In this document: positions 8,564-17,510 of the stretch, one piece after another
Layout: the number at the start of each line of letters is the position of its first letter
Position numbering within the stretch: position 1 is the first letter of the stretch
From: an uncultured Propionibacteriaceae bacterium
GTDB lineage: Bacteria > Actinomycetota > Actinomycetes > Propionibacteriales > Propionibacteriaceae
Direction: 5' to 3'
Length of the DNA stretch: 64,000 bases
Assembly (NCBI GenBank): GCA_938046585.1
Contig: CALIWR010000006.1
Location: 215,000-278,999 of the forward strand
Notes under the pieces: generated by a model
Told to the model about the DNA's origin: nothing
Database searches by the model: none
What the model saw: only the letters and a program-made list of their open reading frames with translations
Made by a program: the position numbers and the translations under genes

Positions 8564-9466
8564 ATGACGCTCAGGATCGGTGACCATGTTCAGGCTGCGC
8601 TGGCTCACAACCGCGCGGTCGTCGCGCTCGAGTCGACCATCATCACCCACGGCCTGCCCCGGCCTCGGAATGTGGAGGTCGCCCGCCAAGCCGAGGACGT
8701 GGTCCGGGCCGCCGGCGCCGTACCGGCCACTGTCGGGGTGCTCGACGGCGAGGCCGTGGTCGGCCTGAGCGCTGTCGAACTGGAGCGGCTCGGCGGTGAT
8801 GACCGGGCCGTGAAGTGCAGCATCCGCGACCTGGCCACCGCCCTGGTCCGCCGCCAGCCGGGCGGCACCACCGTCGCCGCCACCGCCTATCTCGCCCACC
8901 AGGCGGGGATTACGGTCTTCCCGACCGGTGGCCTGGGCGGGGTACACCGGGGCGCCGCCAGCACCTTCGACGAGTCCGCCGACCTGGTGGCGTTGTCGCA
9001 GCTGCCGGTGGTGATGGTCTCGGCCGGGGTCAAGTCGATCCTCGACACCGGTGCCACTTTGGAGCGGCTGGAGACCCTGAACGTGGCGGTCCTGGGATAC
9101 CAGACCGACGCCTTCCCCGGTTTTTACATCGCCGACTCCGGCTACCCGGCACCGGCCCGGGCCGACAGCCCAGCCGAGGTCGCTGCGATCGCCCGGGCCC
9201 GCGACAGGCTGGGGATCTCGTCGGCGGTGCTGGTCACCCGCCCGGTCCCGGCCGAGCATCAGCTCGACCCGGGGCTGCATGACCGGGTACTGGCTGAGGC
9301 CCTGGCCGCAGCCGAGCAGCAGGGAATCCACGGCCACGATGTGACCCCGTTCCTGCTGGACTACTTCCACACCGCCACCGAGGGGGCCTCGGAGGCCACC
9401 AACGTCCAGATCTACCTGGGTAATGTCGGCCTCGGCGCCGAGATCGCCCAGGCGCTCACCGCGTGA
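8564..9466 (+). CDS. psuG: Pseudouridine-5'-phosphate glycosidase
   Basis: A 300-residue enzyme of the PsuG/YeiN family, which reversibly splits the C-C glycosidic bond of pseudouridine 5'-phosphate to uracil and ribose 5-phosphate. Family hallmarks are VVALESTIITHGLPRP near the N-terminus, GGTTVAATAYLAHQAGI, FPTGGLGGVHRGA, AGVKSILDTGATLERLETL and the C-terminal TPFLLDYFHTATEG. An in-frame ATG at 8552 would add four residues; I favour 8564 because TATGCT, a plausible -10, overlaps the first. The next gene starts inside its stop codon, giving the classic psuG-psuK pair in reversed order relative to E. coli yeiCN. Confidence 0.93.
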   Translation: MTLRIGDHVQAALAHNRAVVALESTIITHGLPRPRNVEVARQAEDVVRAAGAVPATVGVLDGEAVVGLSAVELERLGGDDRAVKCSIRDLATALVRRQPGGTTVAATAYLAHQAGITVFPTGGLGGVHRGAASTFDESADLVALSQLPVVMVSAGVKSILDTGATLERLETLNVAVLGYQTDAFPGFYIADSGYPAPARADSPAEVAAIARARDRLGISSAVLVTRPVPAEHQLDPGLHDRVLAEALAAAEQQGIHGHDVTPFLLDYFHTATEGASEATNVQIYLGNVGLGAEIAQALTA

Positions 9467-10314
9467 GTGTCGCCACCCTCGGCGACCTGGTCGAGGACAT
9501 CGTGGTCTGGCTGGCTGAGCCGCTCGCTGTCGGGACGGACACGGCGGGCCAGATCACCCGGACCCGGGGCGGCAGCGCAGCGAATGTCGCGGCCGCGGTC
9601 GCCGTACGGGGTTTGGTCCCGGCCCGCTACCTGGGTTGTGTCGGCCCGGACCCGACCGGCGACAGACTGGTCGCGGATCTATCCCGGGCCGGGGTCGAGG
9701 TCCGGGTCCAGCGCCGCGGCAGCACCGGCACGATCGTGGTCGTGGTCAGCGCCGACGGCGAGCGGACCATGATCCCGCAGCGGGGGGCGGCCACCCTACT
9801 GGAACCGGTCGATGATTCCTGGCTTGATCAGCTCGCCGTGCTGCACGTGCCGGCGTACAGCCTCTGCGTCGAGCCGACCGCGACCGCCGCCCAGGATGCG
9901 TTACGCCGGGCCCGAGCCCGGCAGGTGGTGACCAGTATCGATGCGTCCTCGGTGGGCGCCTTATCCCAACTCGGCCGTGGCCGGGCCCGGGAGCTGCTGA
10001 CCGACCTGGCTCCCGACCATTTGCTGGCTAATGCCGACGAGGCGGCCTTCCTCGGGGTCGGCCACGACGACTGGCTGGCTGACACCGTACGCGTGGTCAA
10101 GCACGGGGCCAACCCGACTCTGGTCCTGATCGGCTCACAGCGGGCTGAGGTCCCGGTGCCGCCGGTCAGCGGCATCCGTGACACCACCGGCGCCGGGGAT
10201 GCTTTCGCCGGCGGCTATCTGTCGGCGGTCGCGACCGGGCAGGACCCGATATCGGCGGCCACCGTCGGACATGGTCTCGCAGCCCAGGCCCTGGCCCGGC
10301 CAGGTGCCTTATGA
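9463..10314 (+). CDS. PfkB-family kinase, probable pseudouridine kinase
   Basis: A 283-residue PfkB-fold sugar/nucleoside kinase. It has the N-terminal glycine-rich segment TRGGSAANVAAAVAVRG and the C-terminal signature DTTGAGDAFAGGYLSAV with the catalytic Asp. The GTG start at 9463 overlaps the psuG stop by four bases, so the two products are probably made together. In that context the likely reaction is phosphorylation of pseudouridine at O5', giving the substrate for the glycosidase. It is slightly shorter than E. coli PsuK, and substrate choice rests on context. Confidence 0.8.
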   Translation: MSVATLGDLVEDIVVWLAEPLAVGTDTAGQITRTRGGSAANVAAAVAVRGLVPARYLGCVGPDPTGDRLVADLSRAGVEVRVQRRGSTGTIVVVVSADGERTMIPQRGAATLLEPVDDSWLDQLAVLHVPAYSLCVEPTATAAQDALRRARARQVVTSIDASSVGALSQLGRGRARELLTDLAPDHLLANADEAAFLGVGHDDWLADTVRVVKHGANPTLVLIGSQRAEVPVPPVSGIRDTTGAGDAFAGGYLSAVATGQDPISAATVGHGLAAQALARPGAL

Positions 10315-10414
10315 CCAGGTTTGCCTCACGCCTTGATAACAACCCGCGTGTCGTGCCCAGAACCCGGCAGACTAGGTCTGGCGAGACCACCCACGATTCG
10401 CGACAGGAGGACTG

Positions 10415-10906
10415 ATGGCAGCCGAGAGCTCGTTCGACATCGTCAGCAAGGTCGACCGTCAAGAGGTCGACAACGCCATCAATCAGGCAGCCAAGGAGGT
10501 GTCGCAGCGGTTCGACTTCAAAGGCACCGATTCGTCGATCGCCTGGCAGGGCGAGACCGTCCTGCTGGAGAGCTCAACCGAGGAGCGGCTGAAGGCGGTG
10601 CTGGATGTCTTCTACTCCAAACTGGCCCGCCGCGGGGTGGATCTCAAGGCCCTCGACCCGGGCGATCCGAAACAGTCCGGCAAGCGGTGGCGGCAGGTGT
10701 GCGCCCTTCAGCAGGGGATCTCACAGGAGAACGCCAAGAAGATCACGAAACTGGTTCGCGACCAGGGGCCGAAGGCTGTCAAGACCCAGATCCAGGGCGA
10801 TGAGCTGCGAGTTTCGTCGAAGTCCCGAGACGACTTGCAAGCGGTCCAGGCGCTGATCCGCAAGGCCGACTACGACTTCGCCGTCCAATTCGTCAACTAC
10901 CGGTAG
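10415..10906 (+). CDS. YajQ-family nucleotide-binding protein (UPF0234)
   Basis: A 163-residue protein of the YajQ/UPF0234 family, beginning with the typical [18 protein letters not shown] and continuing with [14 protein letters not shown] and [14 protein letters not shown]. Some members bind cyclic di-GMP or nucleic acid; the role in actinobacteria is poorly defined. The start is clear: AGGAGG lies 4 bases before the ATG. It appears to begin a new transcription unit after psuK, and an epimerase gene follows closely. Confidence 0.92.
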   Translation: MAAESSFDIVSKVDRQEVDNAINQAAKEVSQRFDFKGTDSSIAWQGETVLLESSTEERLKAVLDVFYSKLARRGVDLKALDPGDPKQSGKRWRQVCALQQGISQENAKKITKLVRDQGPKAVKTQIQGDELRVSSKSRDDLQAVQALIRKADYDFAVQFVNYR

Positions 10907-10915
10907 GCGGTCGGA

Positions 10916-11887
10916 TTGCGGGTTGTGGTCACGGGTGCCACCGGATTCATCGGTGGCGCGGCAGCGCGTGCCCTGCACCGCTCGGGCCATGATGTCACCG
11001 GCATCGGACGCAACCAGGAGGCGGGCGAACAACTCCGCGCCGACGGGATCCACTTCGTCTGGATGGACATCCGCCGACCGTACTGGGTCGACCTGCTGGA
11101 AGGCACCGATGTGGTGGTCCACGCGGCGGCCGCCCACACCGTCTGGGACACCTGGGAAACGTACCGCGACACTAACGTTGAGGCCTCGGCGACACTGGCC
11201 CGATCCTGTAAGGCGTTCGGGACCCGGATGGTGTACATCAGCCACTCGGCGGTGTACAACCTGAGCGACCGGAAATGGAACATCCCCGAATCCCAGCCCT
11301 GCGGACCCCGCTTCGACAGCCGATATTCGATGTCAAAATACCTGGCCGAGCAGGAGATCCAGCAGGTGCTCCCCGGGGCCTGCATCCTACGGCTGCGCCG
11401 GGTGTACGGCCCGGGTGACACCACCTTCCTGCCCCGGGTGGCGGGCGCGATCCGCGATGGCCGGCTGCCCCGCCTCACCCGAGGCGAAGTCCGCAACCAG
11501 TTGCTGCACATCGGTAACGCGGTAGAGGCGATCGAACTCGCCGTCGGTAGCCGCATCTCCGGCCCGGTCAACCTGGGCGACACCGAGCTGGTGGGGATGT
11601 GGTCGTTGGTAGACCGGGTAGCCGACGCGATCGGCACCCCCCGGCCCAAACGGTACCTGCCGGCCGGGGTGGCGGTGCTGGCGGCCAAAACCGTCGAGTG
11701 GTGGGCTCGCCGCCGCCAGTCGCTGGAGCCGCCTTTTACCGTGGGCGAGGTGAGAATCCTGACCCGGGGTCTGAGCCTGGACCTAACCCGAGCCCATACC
11801 GAGCTGGGTTACTGGCCGGTGATCGAGACCGAAGCTGGCCTGCGGGCCGCAATTGACGCGTTGCGTCCCCGAAGGGCCGCCCCATGA
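10916..11887 (+). CDS. NAD(P)-dependent SDR, epimerase/dehydratase family
   Basis: A 323-residue extended short-chain dehydrogenase/reductase. The N-terminal Rossmann motif is VVVTGATGFIGG and the active-site pair is in SRYSMSKYLAEQ (Tyr and Lys). Such proteins act on nucleotide sugars, sterols or other hydroxy compounds; this one resembles the 3-beta-hydroxysteroid dehydrogenase/nucleotide-sugar epimerase branch, without a firm substrate. The start is a TTG nine bases after the yajQ stop, chosen because it places the Rossmann motif at residue 2 as usual. Its stop overlaps the next start (ATGA). Confidence 0.87.
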   Translation: MRVVVTGATGFIGGAAARALHRSGHDVTGIGRNQEAGEQLRADGIHFVWMDIRRPYWVDLLEGTDVVVHAAAAHTVWDTWETYRDTNVEASATLARSCKAFGTRMVYISHSAVYNLSDRKWNIPESQPCGPRFDSRYSMSKYLAEQEIQQVLPGACILRLRRVYGPGDTTFLPRVAGAIRDGRLPRLTRGEVRNQLLHIGNAVEAIELAVGSRISGPVNLGDTELVGMWSLVDRVADAIGTPRPKRYLPAGVAVLAAKTVEWWARRRQSLEPPFTVGEVRILTRGLSLDLTRAHTELGYWPVIETEAGLRAAIDALRPRRAAP

Positions 11888-13059
11888 GCGGCCGCGTGAT
11901 CGTCGTTGTCGTGGTGAGCCTGCTGTTGTGGGCGCTGCTGTTGTGGAGACTGGGGTGGGCGCTGCGCTGGTCACGACGCGGGCAGTGGCGGGCTGTTGTC
12001 GGTACGTTCGTACTGACGGTGCTGGCCTTGTGCGGGCTGATGGGAGTCATGCTGAACCCGCGCCGCTGGCGCTGGCTGACTACCGCCTTGTTGGTGCTAG
12101 ATGGGTACGTCTTCTACCTGCTGCTGGGGCTGCTGGCCGCGGGCCTCGTAGCGACCGGCTGGCGGCTGGTGGACCTGCTGCGGCGGGCCCGGCCGACCAG
12201 GGCCGAGCTGGGGCGACGACTGCGGCGGGTGACGGCGCTGATGCTGACGTTGGCGGCGGTGGTGACCGGGTACGGGCTGGTCGAGGCTGCCACGGTACGG
12301 GTGACCCGGGTGACGCTCACCTCGGCTGACCTGCCAGCCGAATTCGACGGCTTCCGGGTGGCGCTGATCACCGACCTGCACATCGGCCCGTCCCGTGGCC
12401 GGGCCTTCCTGGAGCGGCTGGTGGCCCAGGTGAACGCCGAACAGGTAGACCTGGTGGTGGTAGCCGGTGACCTGGTCGACGGCCCGGTCAACTACCTGGC
12501 CGAGGATCTGGCCCCGCTGTCCCAGCTGCGCAGCACATACCCGGTGGTGGTGACCACCGGCAACCATGAATTCTTCTACGACGCCGCAGACTGGGTCGCC
12601 GACTGGCGCCGGCAGGGGTTGACGGTTCTCACCAACGATGCGCTGGTGCTGCACCGGGGCTCGGCCAGCATCGACGTGCTGGGGATCAATGACCGCTCCG
12701 GGCAGCCGCCGCTAGCCGAGGACCTGCAGGCGGCACTCGCCCAGCTGCCGGCGCAGGGCGTGTCACCGGCAGACACCTCCCGATTCCGGCTGCTGATCGC
12801 CCACCAGCCTCGGATGGCGTCCTCAGCGGACGGTCTCGCAGCCCGCGTCGGGGTGGACCTGCAACTGTCGGGGCACACCCACGGCGGGCAGATGTGGCCG
12901 ATCCACTACCTGGTCCCGTTGCAGCAGCCGTACCTGTCGGGCTACCGGGTGGTCTCCCAGGTCCCGGTGTACACCTCGCGCGGCGCCGGTGGCTATGGTC
13001 CCCCGGTCCGGGTCGGCGCCCCACCCGAGGTCCCGGTGATCACCCTGCGCCGTGGCTGA
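11884..13059 (+). CDS. Membrane-anchored metallophosphoesterase, YkuE-like
   Basis: A 391-residue protein with about four N-terminal hydrophobic segments (residues 5-120) followed by a calcineurin-like phosphoesterase domain. The metal ligands are all present: ITDLHIG, VVAGDLVDG, TTGNHEF, IAHQP and SGHTHGGQ. YkuE-type enzymes sit at the membrane and may hydrolyse lipid or nucleotide phosphodiesters. The ATG overlaps the SDR gene stop by four bases, so both are probably co-translated. The C-terminal part reads YTSRGAGGYGPPVRVGAPPE, usual for the family. Confidence 0.9.
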   Translation: MSGRVIVVVVVSLLLWALLLWRLGWALRWSRRGQWRAVVGTFVLTVLALCGLMGVMLNPRRWRWLTTALLVLDGYVFYLLLGLLAAGLVATGWRLVDLLRRARPTRAELGRRLRRVTALMLTLAAVVTGYGLVEAATVRVTRVTLTSADLPAEFDGFRVALITDLHIGPSRGRAFLERLVAQVNAEQVDLVVVAGDLVDGPVNYLAEDLAPLSQLRSTYPVVVTTGNHEFFYDAADWVADWRRQGLTVLTNDALVLHRGSASIDVLGINDRSGQPPLAEDLQAALAQLPAQGVSPADTSRFRLLIAHQPRMASSADGLAARVGVDLQLSGHTHGGQMWPIHYLVPLQQPYLSGYRVVSQVPVYTSRGAGGYGPPVRVGAPPEVPVITLRRG

Positions 13060-13074
13060 AGCTCCGGCCGCCGG

Positions 13075-13998
13075 TCAGGACCCGGCCAGGACGGCCTCGA
13101 CCTCGGCGGCTGGGACGTCCTCGATGCGGGCATACGACCAGTGGGGCCGGCGGTCCTTGTCGACCAGCTGCGCCCGTACCCCTTCGGTGAAGTCTGGGCG
13201 CCGGATGATCGCCGGGGCGATCGCCCGGTCCTGGTCCAAGACCTCGTCGACTGAACGCATCTGTTGGGCGCGGCGCAATGCGGCCAGGGTGACGCAGACC
13301 GACAGCGGTGAACGGGCCCGGATCGCGGCCAGGGCCTGCTGGGCGGCGGGGTCGGGATGCCCGGCCAAGGCGTCGGCAATGGCGACCGGGTCATCACCGA
13401 CGAAACAATGGCCGATGAAGTCGGCAACCGGATCGTCGGGGTAGCCCGAGCCCGGATCGGCCAGCCCGGCGCGGACCGCGACCGCTGCGGTGGCGGTGGC
13501 CCCGGTCAGGGCCAGGTAGGTGCCCAGCTCGCCGGGGGCCTGAGACAGCTGCCACAGTACGCCGACGTCGGGGTAGAAACCGATGATCGTCTCCGGCATC
13601 GCGAGCCGGGAGCTGGCGTCGACGATCCGCTGCCGGCCGTGGGTCGATAACCCCAGCCCGCCGCCCATCGTGATCCCGGTCATCAGGGCCTGATAAGGCT
13701 TCGGGTAGTGGGCGATCAGCCGGTTCAGCTCATATTCGTGGTGGAAGAAGCTGGTCGCCTCACCACTGCCGCCGGCCAGGACCTGCTCGCGCAGGGTCCG
13801 TACGTCGGCTCCGGAGCAGAGCCCCCGCTCGCCGGCCCCGACCAGGCGGACCTGAGACACCCGGTCGTTACTAGCCCAGTCCTGCAGCGTGGCGTACAGG
13901 ATGTCGATCATCTCGCGGGTCAGCGCGTTGATCGCCCGTGGCCGGTTCAGGGTCAAAATCCCCACCTGGTCTCGGATCTCGGTGAGTACGGTGGTCAT
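13075..13998 (-). CDS. Enoyl-CoA hydratase/isomerase family, 3-hydroxyisobutyryl-CoA hydrolase-like
   Basis: A 307-residue crotonase-fold protein of the ECH_2 branch. GLCSGADVRTL and GITMGGGLGLSTHGRQRI form the oxyanion hole, and LAMPETIIGFYPDVG carries the Glu and Asp typical of 3-hydroxyisobutyryl-CoA hydrolases of valine breakdown. The ATG at 13998 has GAGGAGG 4 bases upstream, so the longer reading to 14052 is rejected. Its start overlaps the stop of the upstream mannosyltransferase gene by three bases. No other valine-pathway gene is nearby. Confidence 0.85.
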   Translation of the reverse strand: MTTVLTEIRDQVGILTLNRPRAINALTREMIDILYATLQDWASNDRVSQVRLVGAGERGLCSGADVRTLREQVLAGGSGEATSFFHHEYELNRLIAHYPKPYQALMTGITMGGGLGLSTHGRQRIVDASSRLAMPETIIGFYPDVGVLWQLSQAPGELGTYLALTGATATAAVAVRAGLADPGSGYPDDPVADFIGHCFVGDDPVAIADALAGHPDPAAQQALAAIRARSPLSVCVTLAALRRAQQMRSVDEVLDQDRAIAPAIIRRPDFTEGVRAQLVDKDRRPHWSYARIEDVPAAEVEAVLAGS

Positions 13999-15458
13999 CG
14001 GTCCTCCTCGCTGCGGCGGCTCTCCGCCCGTTCGTGGTGGTTGAGTTGCCACCAGAAGCCTCCCAGAGCTGCGATCCCCAGGGCCAGGGCCCCGTTACGC
14101 CAGGCCAGGTTCACCGCTGAATAGCACAACAGCACGATCGTGGTCCACAACGCGACCCGGGCTAGTCGCCGCGACGGGTTGGTCAACGGCAGCAGCAGGG
14201 ATCCCCACAATACGTACCAGGAGTGCAGGGCGGGCCCGCCGAAGGCGATCAACAGGTACGACCAGGACAGGAAGGCGATCGGTCGTCTCCGAGCCACGGT
14301 CACCGCCATCAGCAGGGTCCCGGCGGCGGAGATTACCAGCCCGACGGTACGCGAATAGCGGATCGCTGCGTGCTCGGTCCGGTCGAGCTGGAAGTAGTTG
14401 AGCACCAGCTGGATGCCCTGGCCGACGAGCGTGAACGGAGAGACCGTCACCACCAGGCCGGGAACGTTAACCGCCTTCAACCAGCCGAAGCCGAGCCCGG
14501 TGGCGAGCGAGATCAGCGAGAAGGTGGCGATGCTGGTCGCGCAGCTGGCTGCGATCCGGGCCACGGTTCTGGCGATCCGGCCCTTGGCCCAGCCGTCGAG
14601 CGGTTGGGTGATCAACGGCAGCGCGTACGCGGTCAGGAAGGCCGGCTGCTTGATCGTCGCGGCGACCCCGACCGTGACTGCCCCCAGCAGCCAGAACCGG
14701 CCTTGGCAGGAGAGCCACACAGCCAGCACCACCAGGCCCATCATCAGGGCGTCGTTGTGGGCGCCGCCGACGAAGTCGATCACCAGTAACGGGTTGAGGC
14801 TGGCGAACCAGGCGGTGTTGCGCCGGTCGATCCCGAATCGGTCGGCGATCCGAGGCAGCAGGCCCACGATCAGCGCCACCCCGACCAGGGCCGGCAGCCG
14901 CATCAGCACCGTCGACAGGTACGGCTGAAGCCCCGACAAGACCACGATGCCCTGCGACATCACCAGCGACAGCGGCCCGTACGGGGCGGGTGTGAACCGC
15001 CACACCCAGGCCACCTGGTCGGCGAATGCTCCCGGCAACACCCCCGGCCCAGCCTCGTACGGGTTGACCCCGTTCACCAGCATCCAGCCCTGCGCGGCGT
15101 AAGAATAAGCGTCATGGCTGAAGGTCGGCGGGGAGCCGATCAGCGGCAGACTCCAGATCGTCAGCACCGCCCAGTGTTGGACCTCGCCCTGGGCCGACGG
15201 GCGGAGCCGGAACCAGGCATCCACCAGCAGTCCAATCCCGGCGATCACCAAACCCGTTCCCAGGATCTTGACCCCGGTGGTGTTGAGATGCCAGGCCCGC
15301 AGCGGCCCCCACCAGGGAGAATTCTGTGGCAGGTAGGCCGGGGTCAGGGAGCCGAGCACGATCAAGAAGGTGGCAAGCAGCCCGGTCCGGGCCGGGCGAA
15401 GCTGCCAGGCGTCGTACAAGCCGGCCGCCAGTCTCCCGCGCACCAGCTTCTCGCGCAC
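13995..15458 (-). CDS. Polyprenol-phosphomannose-dependent alpha-1,6-mannosyltransferase, MptB-like
   Basis: A GT-C-fold integral membrane glycosyltransferase of about 487 residues with a dozen or so membrane helices. The extracytoplasmic loop motif PPTFSHDAYSYAAQGWM holds the Asp expected to be catalytic, and HNDALMMGLVVLAVWLS and FGGPALHSWYVLWG are family hallmarks. MptA/MptB enzymes extend the alpha-1,6-mannan core of lipomannan in actinobacteria. I prefer the GTG at 15458, which has AGGAG 8 bases before it, over the GTG at 15485. It faces korA divergently. Confidence 0.85.
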   Translation of the reverse strand: MREKLVRGRLAAGLYDAWQLRPARTGLLATFLIVLGSLTPAYLPQNSPWWGPLRAWHLNTTGVKILGTGLVIAGIGLLVDAWFRLRPSAQGEVQHWAVLTIWSLPLIGSPPTFSHDAYSYAAQGWMLVNGVNPYEAGPGVLPGAFADQVAWVWRFTPAPYGPLSLVMSQGIVVLSGLQPYLSTVLMRLPALVGVALIVGLLPRIADRFGIDRRNTAWFASLNPLLVIDFVGGAHNDALMMGLVVLAVWLSCQGRFWLLGAVTVGVAATIKQPAFLTAYALPLITQPLDGWAKGRIARTVARIAASCATSIATFSLISLATGLGFGWLKAVNVPGLVVTVSPFTLVGQGIQLVLNYFQLDRTEHAAIRYSRTVGLVISAAGTLLMAVTVARRRPIAFLSWSYLLIAFGGPALHSWYVLWGSLLLPLTNPSRRLARVALWTTIVLLCYSAVNLAWRNGALALGIAALGGFWWQLNHHERAESRRSEEDR

Positions 15459-15650
15459 CGTGTCGACTCCTCTCCGCGACCTCACAGCCTAACGGGAAGC
15501 GAACCTCGCAGCTGGTTGAACCGCCTCAGCCTGATCGCCCGGGCGGACCTGGGGACCAGCCCGCGGACCTTCACCCGTCATAGCGCCACTCGACGGTCAG
15601 GCCCACTACCCTGGTGATGCTCACGTCAGGGGATGCGGTGAAAGGACCTT

Positions 15651-17510
15651 ATGGCATCGGTGCAGGCGCTGGATCACGTCGTGATCCGATTCGCGGGCGA
15701 TTCCGGCGACGGCATGCAGCTGACCGGTGACCGGTTTACCGCCGACACCGCGACCTTCGGCAATGACATCGCGACCCTGCCGAACTTCCCGGCCGAGATC
15801 CGGGCCCCCGCAGGAACCCTGCCGGGGGTGTCCAGCTTTCAGGTGCACTTCGCCAATTTTGACATCTCAACCCCGGGTGATGCGCCGCAGGTGCTGGTGG
15901 CGATGAACCCGGCCGCGTTACGGGCGAACCTGGCCGAGGTGTCCCGGGGCGGGGTCCTGATCGTCGACACGGCAGATTTCACCGACCGGAACCTGGCCAA
16001 GGTCGGCTACCAGTCCAATCCCCTCACCGACGGCTCCCTGGATGATTATCAGCTCTTCCCGGTCGATCTCACCGGTTTGGCCGTGGCGGCGGTGAAGGAA
16101 TTCGGGCTGGGCCGCAAGGACGCCGCCCGAACCAAGAACATGTTTGCGCTCGGGCTGCTGACCTGGATGTACGACCGTCCGCTCGACCATACCGAGGCCT
16201 TCCTGCAGCGTCGGTTCGCCGACCGTCCTCAGATCCGGGATTCGAACCTGGCTGCTTTCAAGGCCGGATACGCGTACGGCGAGACCACCGAAGCCTTCGC
16301 GGTACGTTTTCAGGTCGCTCCGGCGCCGATGCCGACTGGTGAGTACCGCCAGATCAACGGCAACACCGCGATGGCGTACGGACTGATGACCGGAGCCCGA
16401 CGGGCCGGGCTGCGGCTATTCCTGGGCAGCTACCCGATCACCCCGGCCTCGGACATCCTGCACGAGCTCAGCAAGCACAAGCCGCTCGGCGTGATGACTT
16501 TCCAAGCCGAAGACGAGATTGCCGCGGTGGCGGCGGCGCTGGGCGCTTCGTTCGCCGGGAATCTCGGGGTCACCACCACCTCCGGGCCGGGGCTGGCGCT
16601 CAAGATGGAGACCATCGGGCTGGCAGTGATGACCGAACTGCCGCTGGTGGTGGTGGATGTTCAGCGGGCCGGGCCGTCCACCGGGATGCCGACCAAAACC
16701 GAGCAGGCCGACCTGCTGCAGGCGGTGTACGGGCGCAACGGTGAGTCGCCGGTAGTGGTGCTGGCTGCCCGGTCCCCCGCGGATTGTTTCGCCACCGCGG
16801 TCGAGGCCTGTCGGATCGCGGTCCGCTACCGGACCCCGGTGATCGTGCTGTCGGACGGCTACGTCGCCAACGGGTCAGAGCCATGGCGGGTCCCCCGGCT
16901 CGACGAGATCCCCCCGATCGAGCCGGATTTCGCCGCCGAACCGAATGGTCAGGGCGCCGACGGCAGCCCGCGTCACCATCCGTACCTGCGCGATCCGAAG
17001 ACCCGGATCCGCCCGTGGGCGATCCCGGGTACGGCAGGCCTGGAGCATCGCATCGGCGGGCTGGAAAAGTCTGATGATGGCACCATCTCGTACGACCCGG
17101 CCAATCACGACCGGATGGTGCGGCTGCGCCGCGACAAGGTGGCGGGGATTGCCCGGCAGATCGGTGACCTGATGGTCGACGATCCCAGCCGGAAGGCCCG
17201 GCTGCTGGTGCTGGGTTGGGGCTCCACGTACGGGCCGATCACGGCCGCAGTCAACCGGTTGCGGGCCCAGGGCTACCGGGTCGCCCGGGCCCATCTGCGT
17301 CACCTGAACCCGTTCCCGGCGAACACCGGCGAGGTGCTGCGTCACTATGACCGGGTCGTGGTCCCCGAGATGAACCTGGGCCAGTTGGCCACCCTGCTGC
17401 GGGCCCAGTTCCTGGTCGACGTCCACAGCTATTCCCGGGTCCGGGGCCTGCCGATCTCACTGGGTGAGTTGGCGGCTGACCTCCAGGGCATTCTCGAGGA
17501 GCTGGCATGA
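15651..17510 (+). CDS. korA: 2-oxoglutarate:ferredoxin oxidoreductase, alpha subunit (gamma-alpha fusion)
   Basis: A 619-residue subunit of a KorAB-type 2-oxoacid:ferredoxin oxidoreductase. Residues 1-190 are the gamma domain (RFAGDSGDGMQLTGDRF, LPNFPAEIRAPAGT); the rest is the alpha domain, with GNTAMAYGLMTGARRAGL, SYPITPASDILHEL and DVQRAGPSTGMPTKTEQADL. It converts 2-oxoglutarate and CoA to succinyl-CoA, passing electrons to ferredoxin. AAAGGA stands 5 bases before the ATG. It overlaps korB by four bases. The two-subunit form is the usual actinobacterial type. Confidence 0.95.
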   Translation: MASVQALDHVVIRFAGDSGDGMQLTGDRFTADTATFGNDIATLPNFPAEIRAPAGTLPGVSSFQVHFANFDISTPGDAPQVLVAMNPAALRANLAEVSRGGVLIVDTADFTDRNLAKVGYQSNPLTDGSLDDYQLFPVDLTGLAVAAVKEFGLGRKDAARTKNMFALGLLTWMYDRPLDHTEAFLQRRFADRPQIRDSNLAAFKAGYAYGETTEAFAVRFQVAPAPMPTGEYRQINGNTAMAYGLMTGARRAGLRLFLGSYPITPASDILHELSKHKPLGVMTFQAEDEIAAVAAALGASFAGNLGVTTTSGPGLALKMETIGLAVMTELPLVVVDVQRAGPSTGMPTKTEQADLLQAVYGRNGESPVVVLAARSPADCFATAVEACRIAVRYRTPVIVLSDGYVANGSEPWRVPRLDEIPPIEPDFAAEPNGQGADGSPRHHPYLRDPKTRIRPWAIPGTAGLEHRIGGLEKSDDGTISYDPANHDRMVRLRRDKVAGIARQIGDLMVDDPSRKARLLVLGWGSTYGPITAAVNRLRAQGYRVARAHLRHLNPFPANTGEVLRHYDRVVVPEMNLGQLATLLRAQFLVDVHSYSRVRGLPISLGELAADLQGILEELA

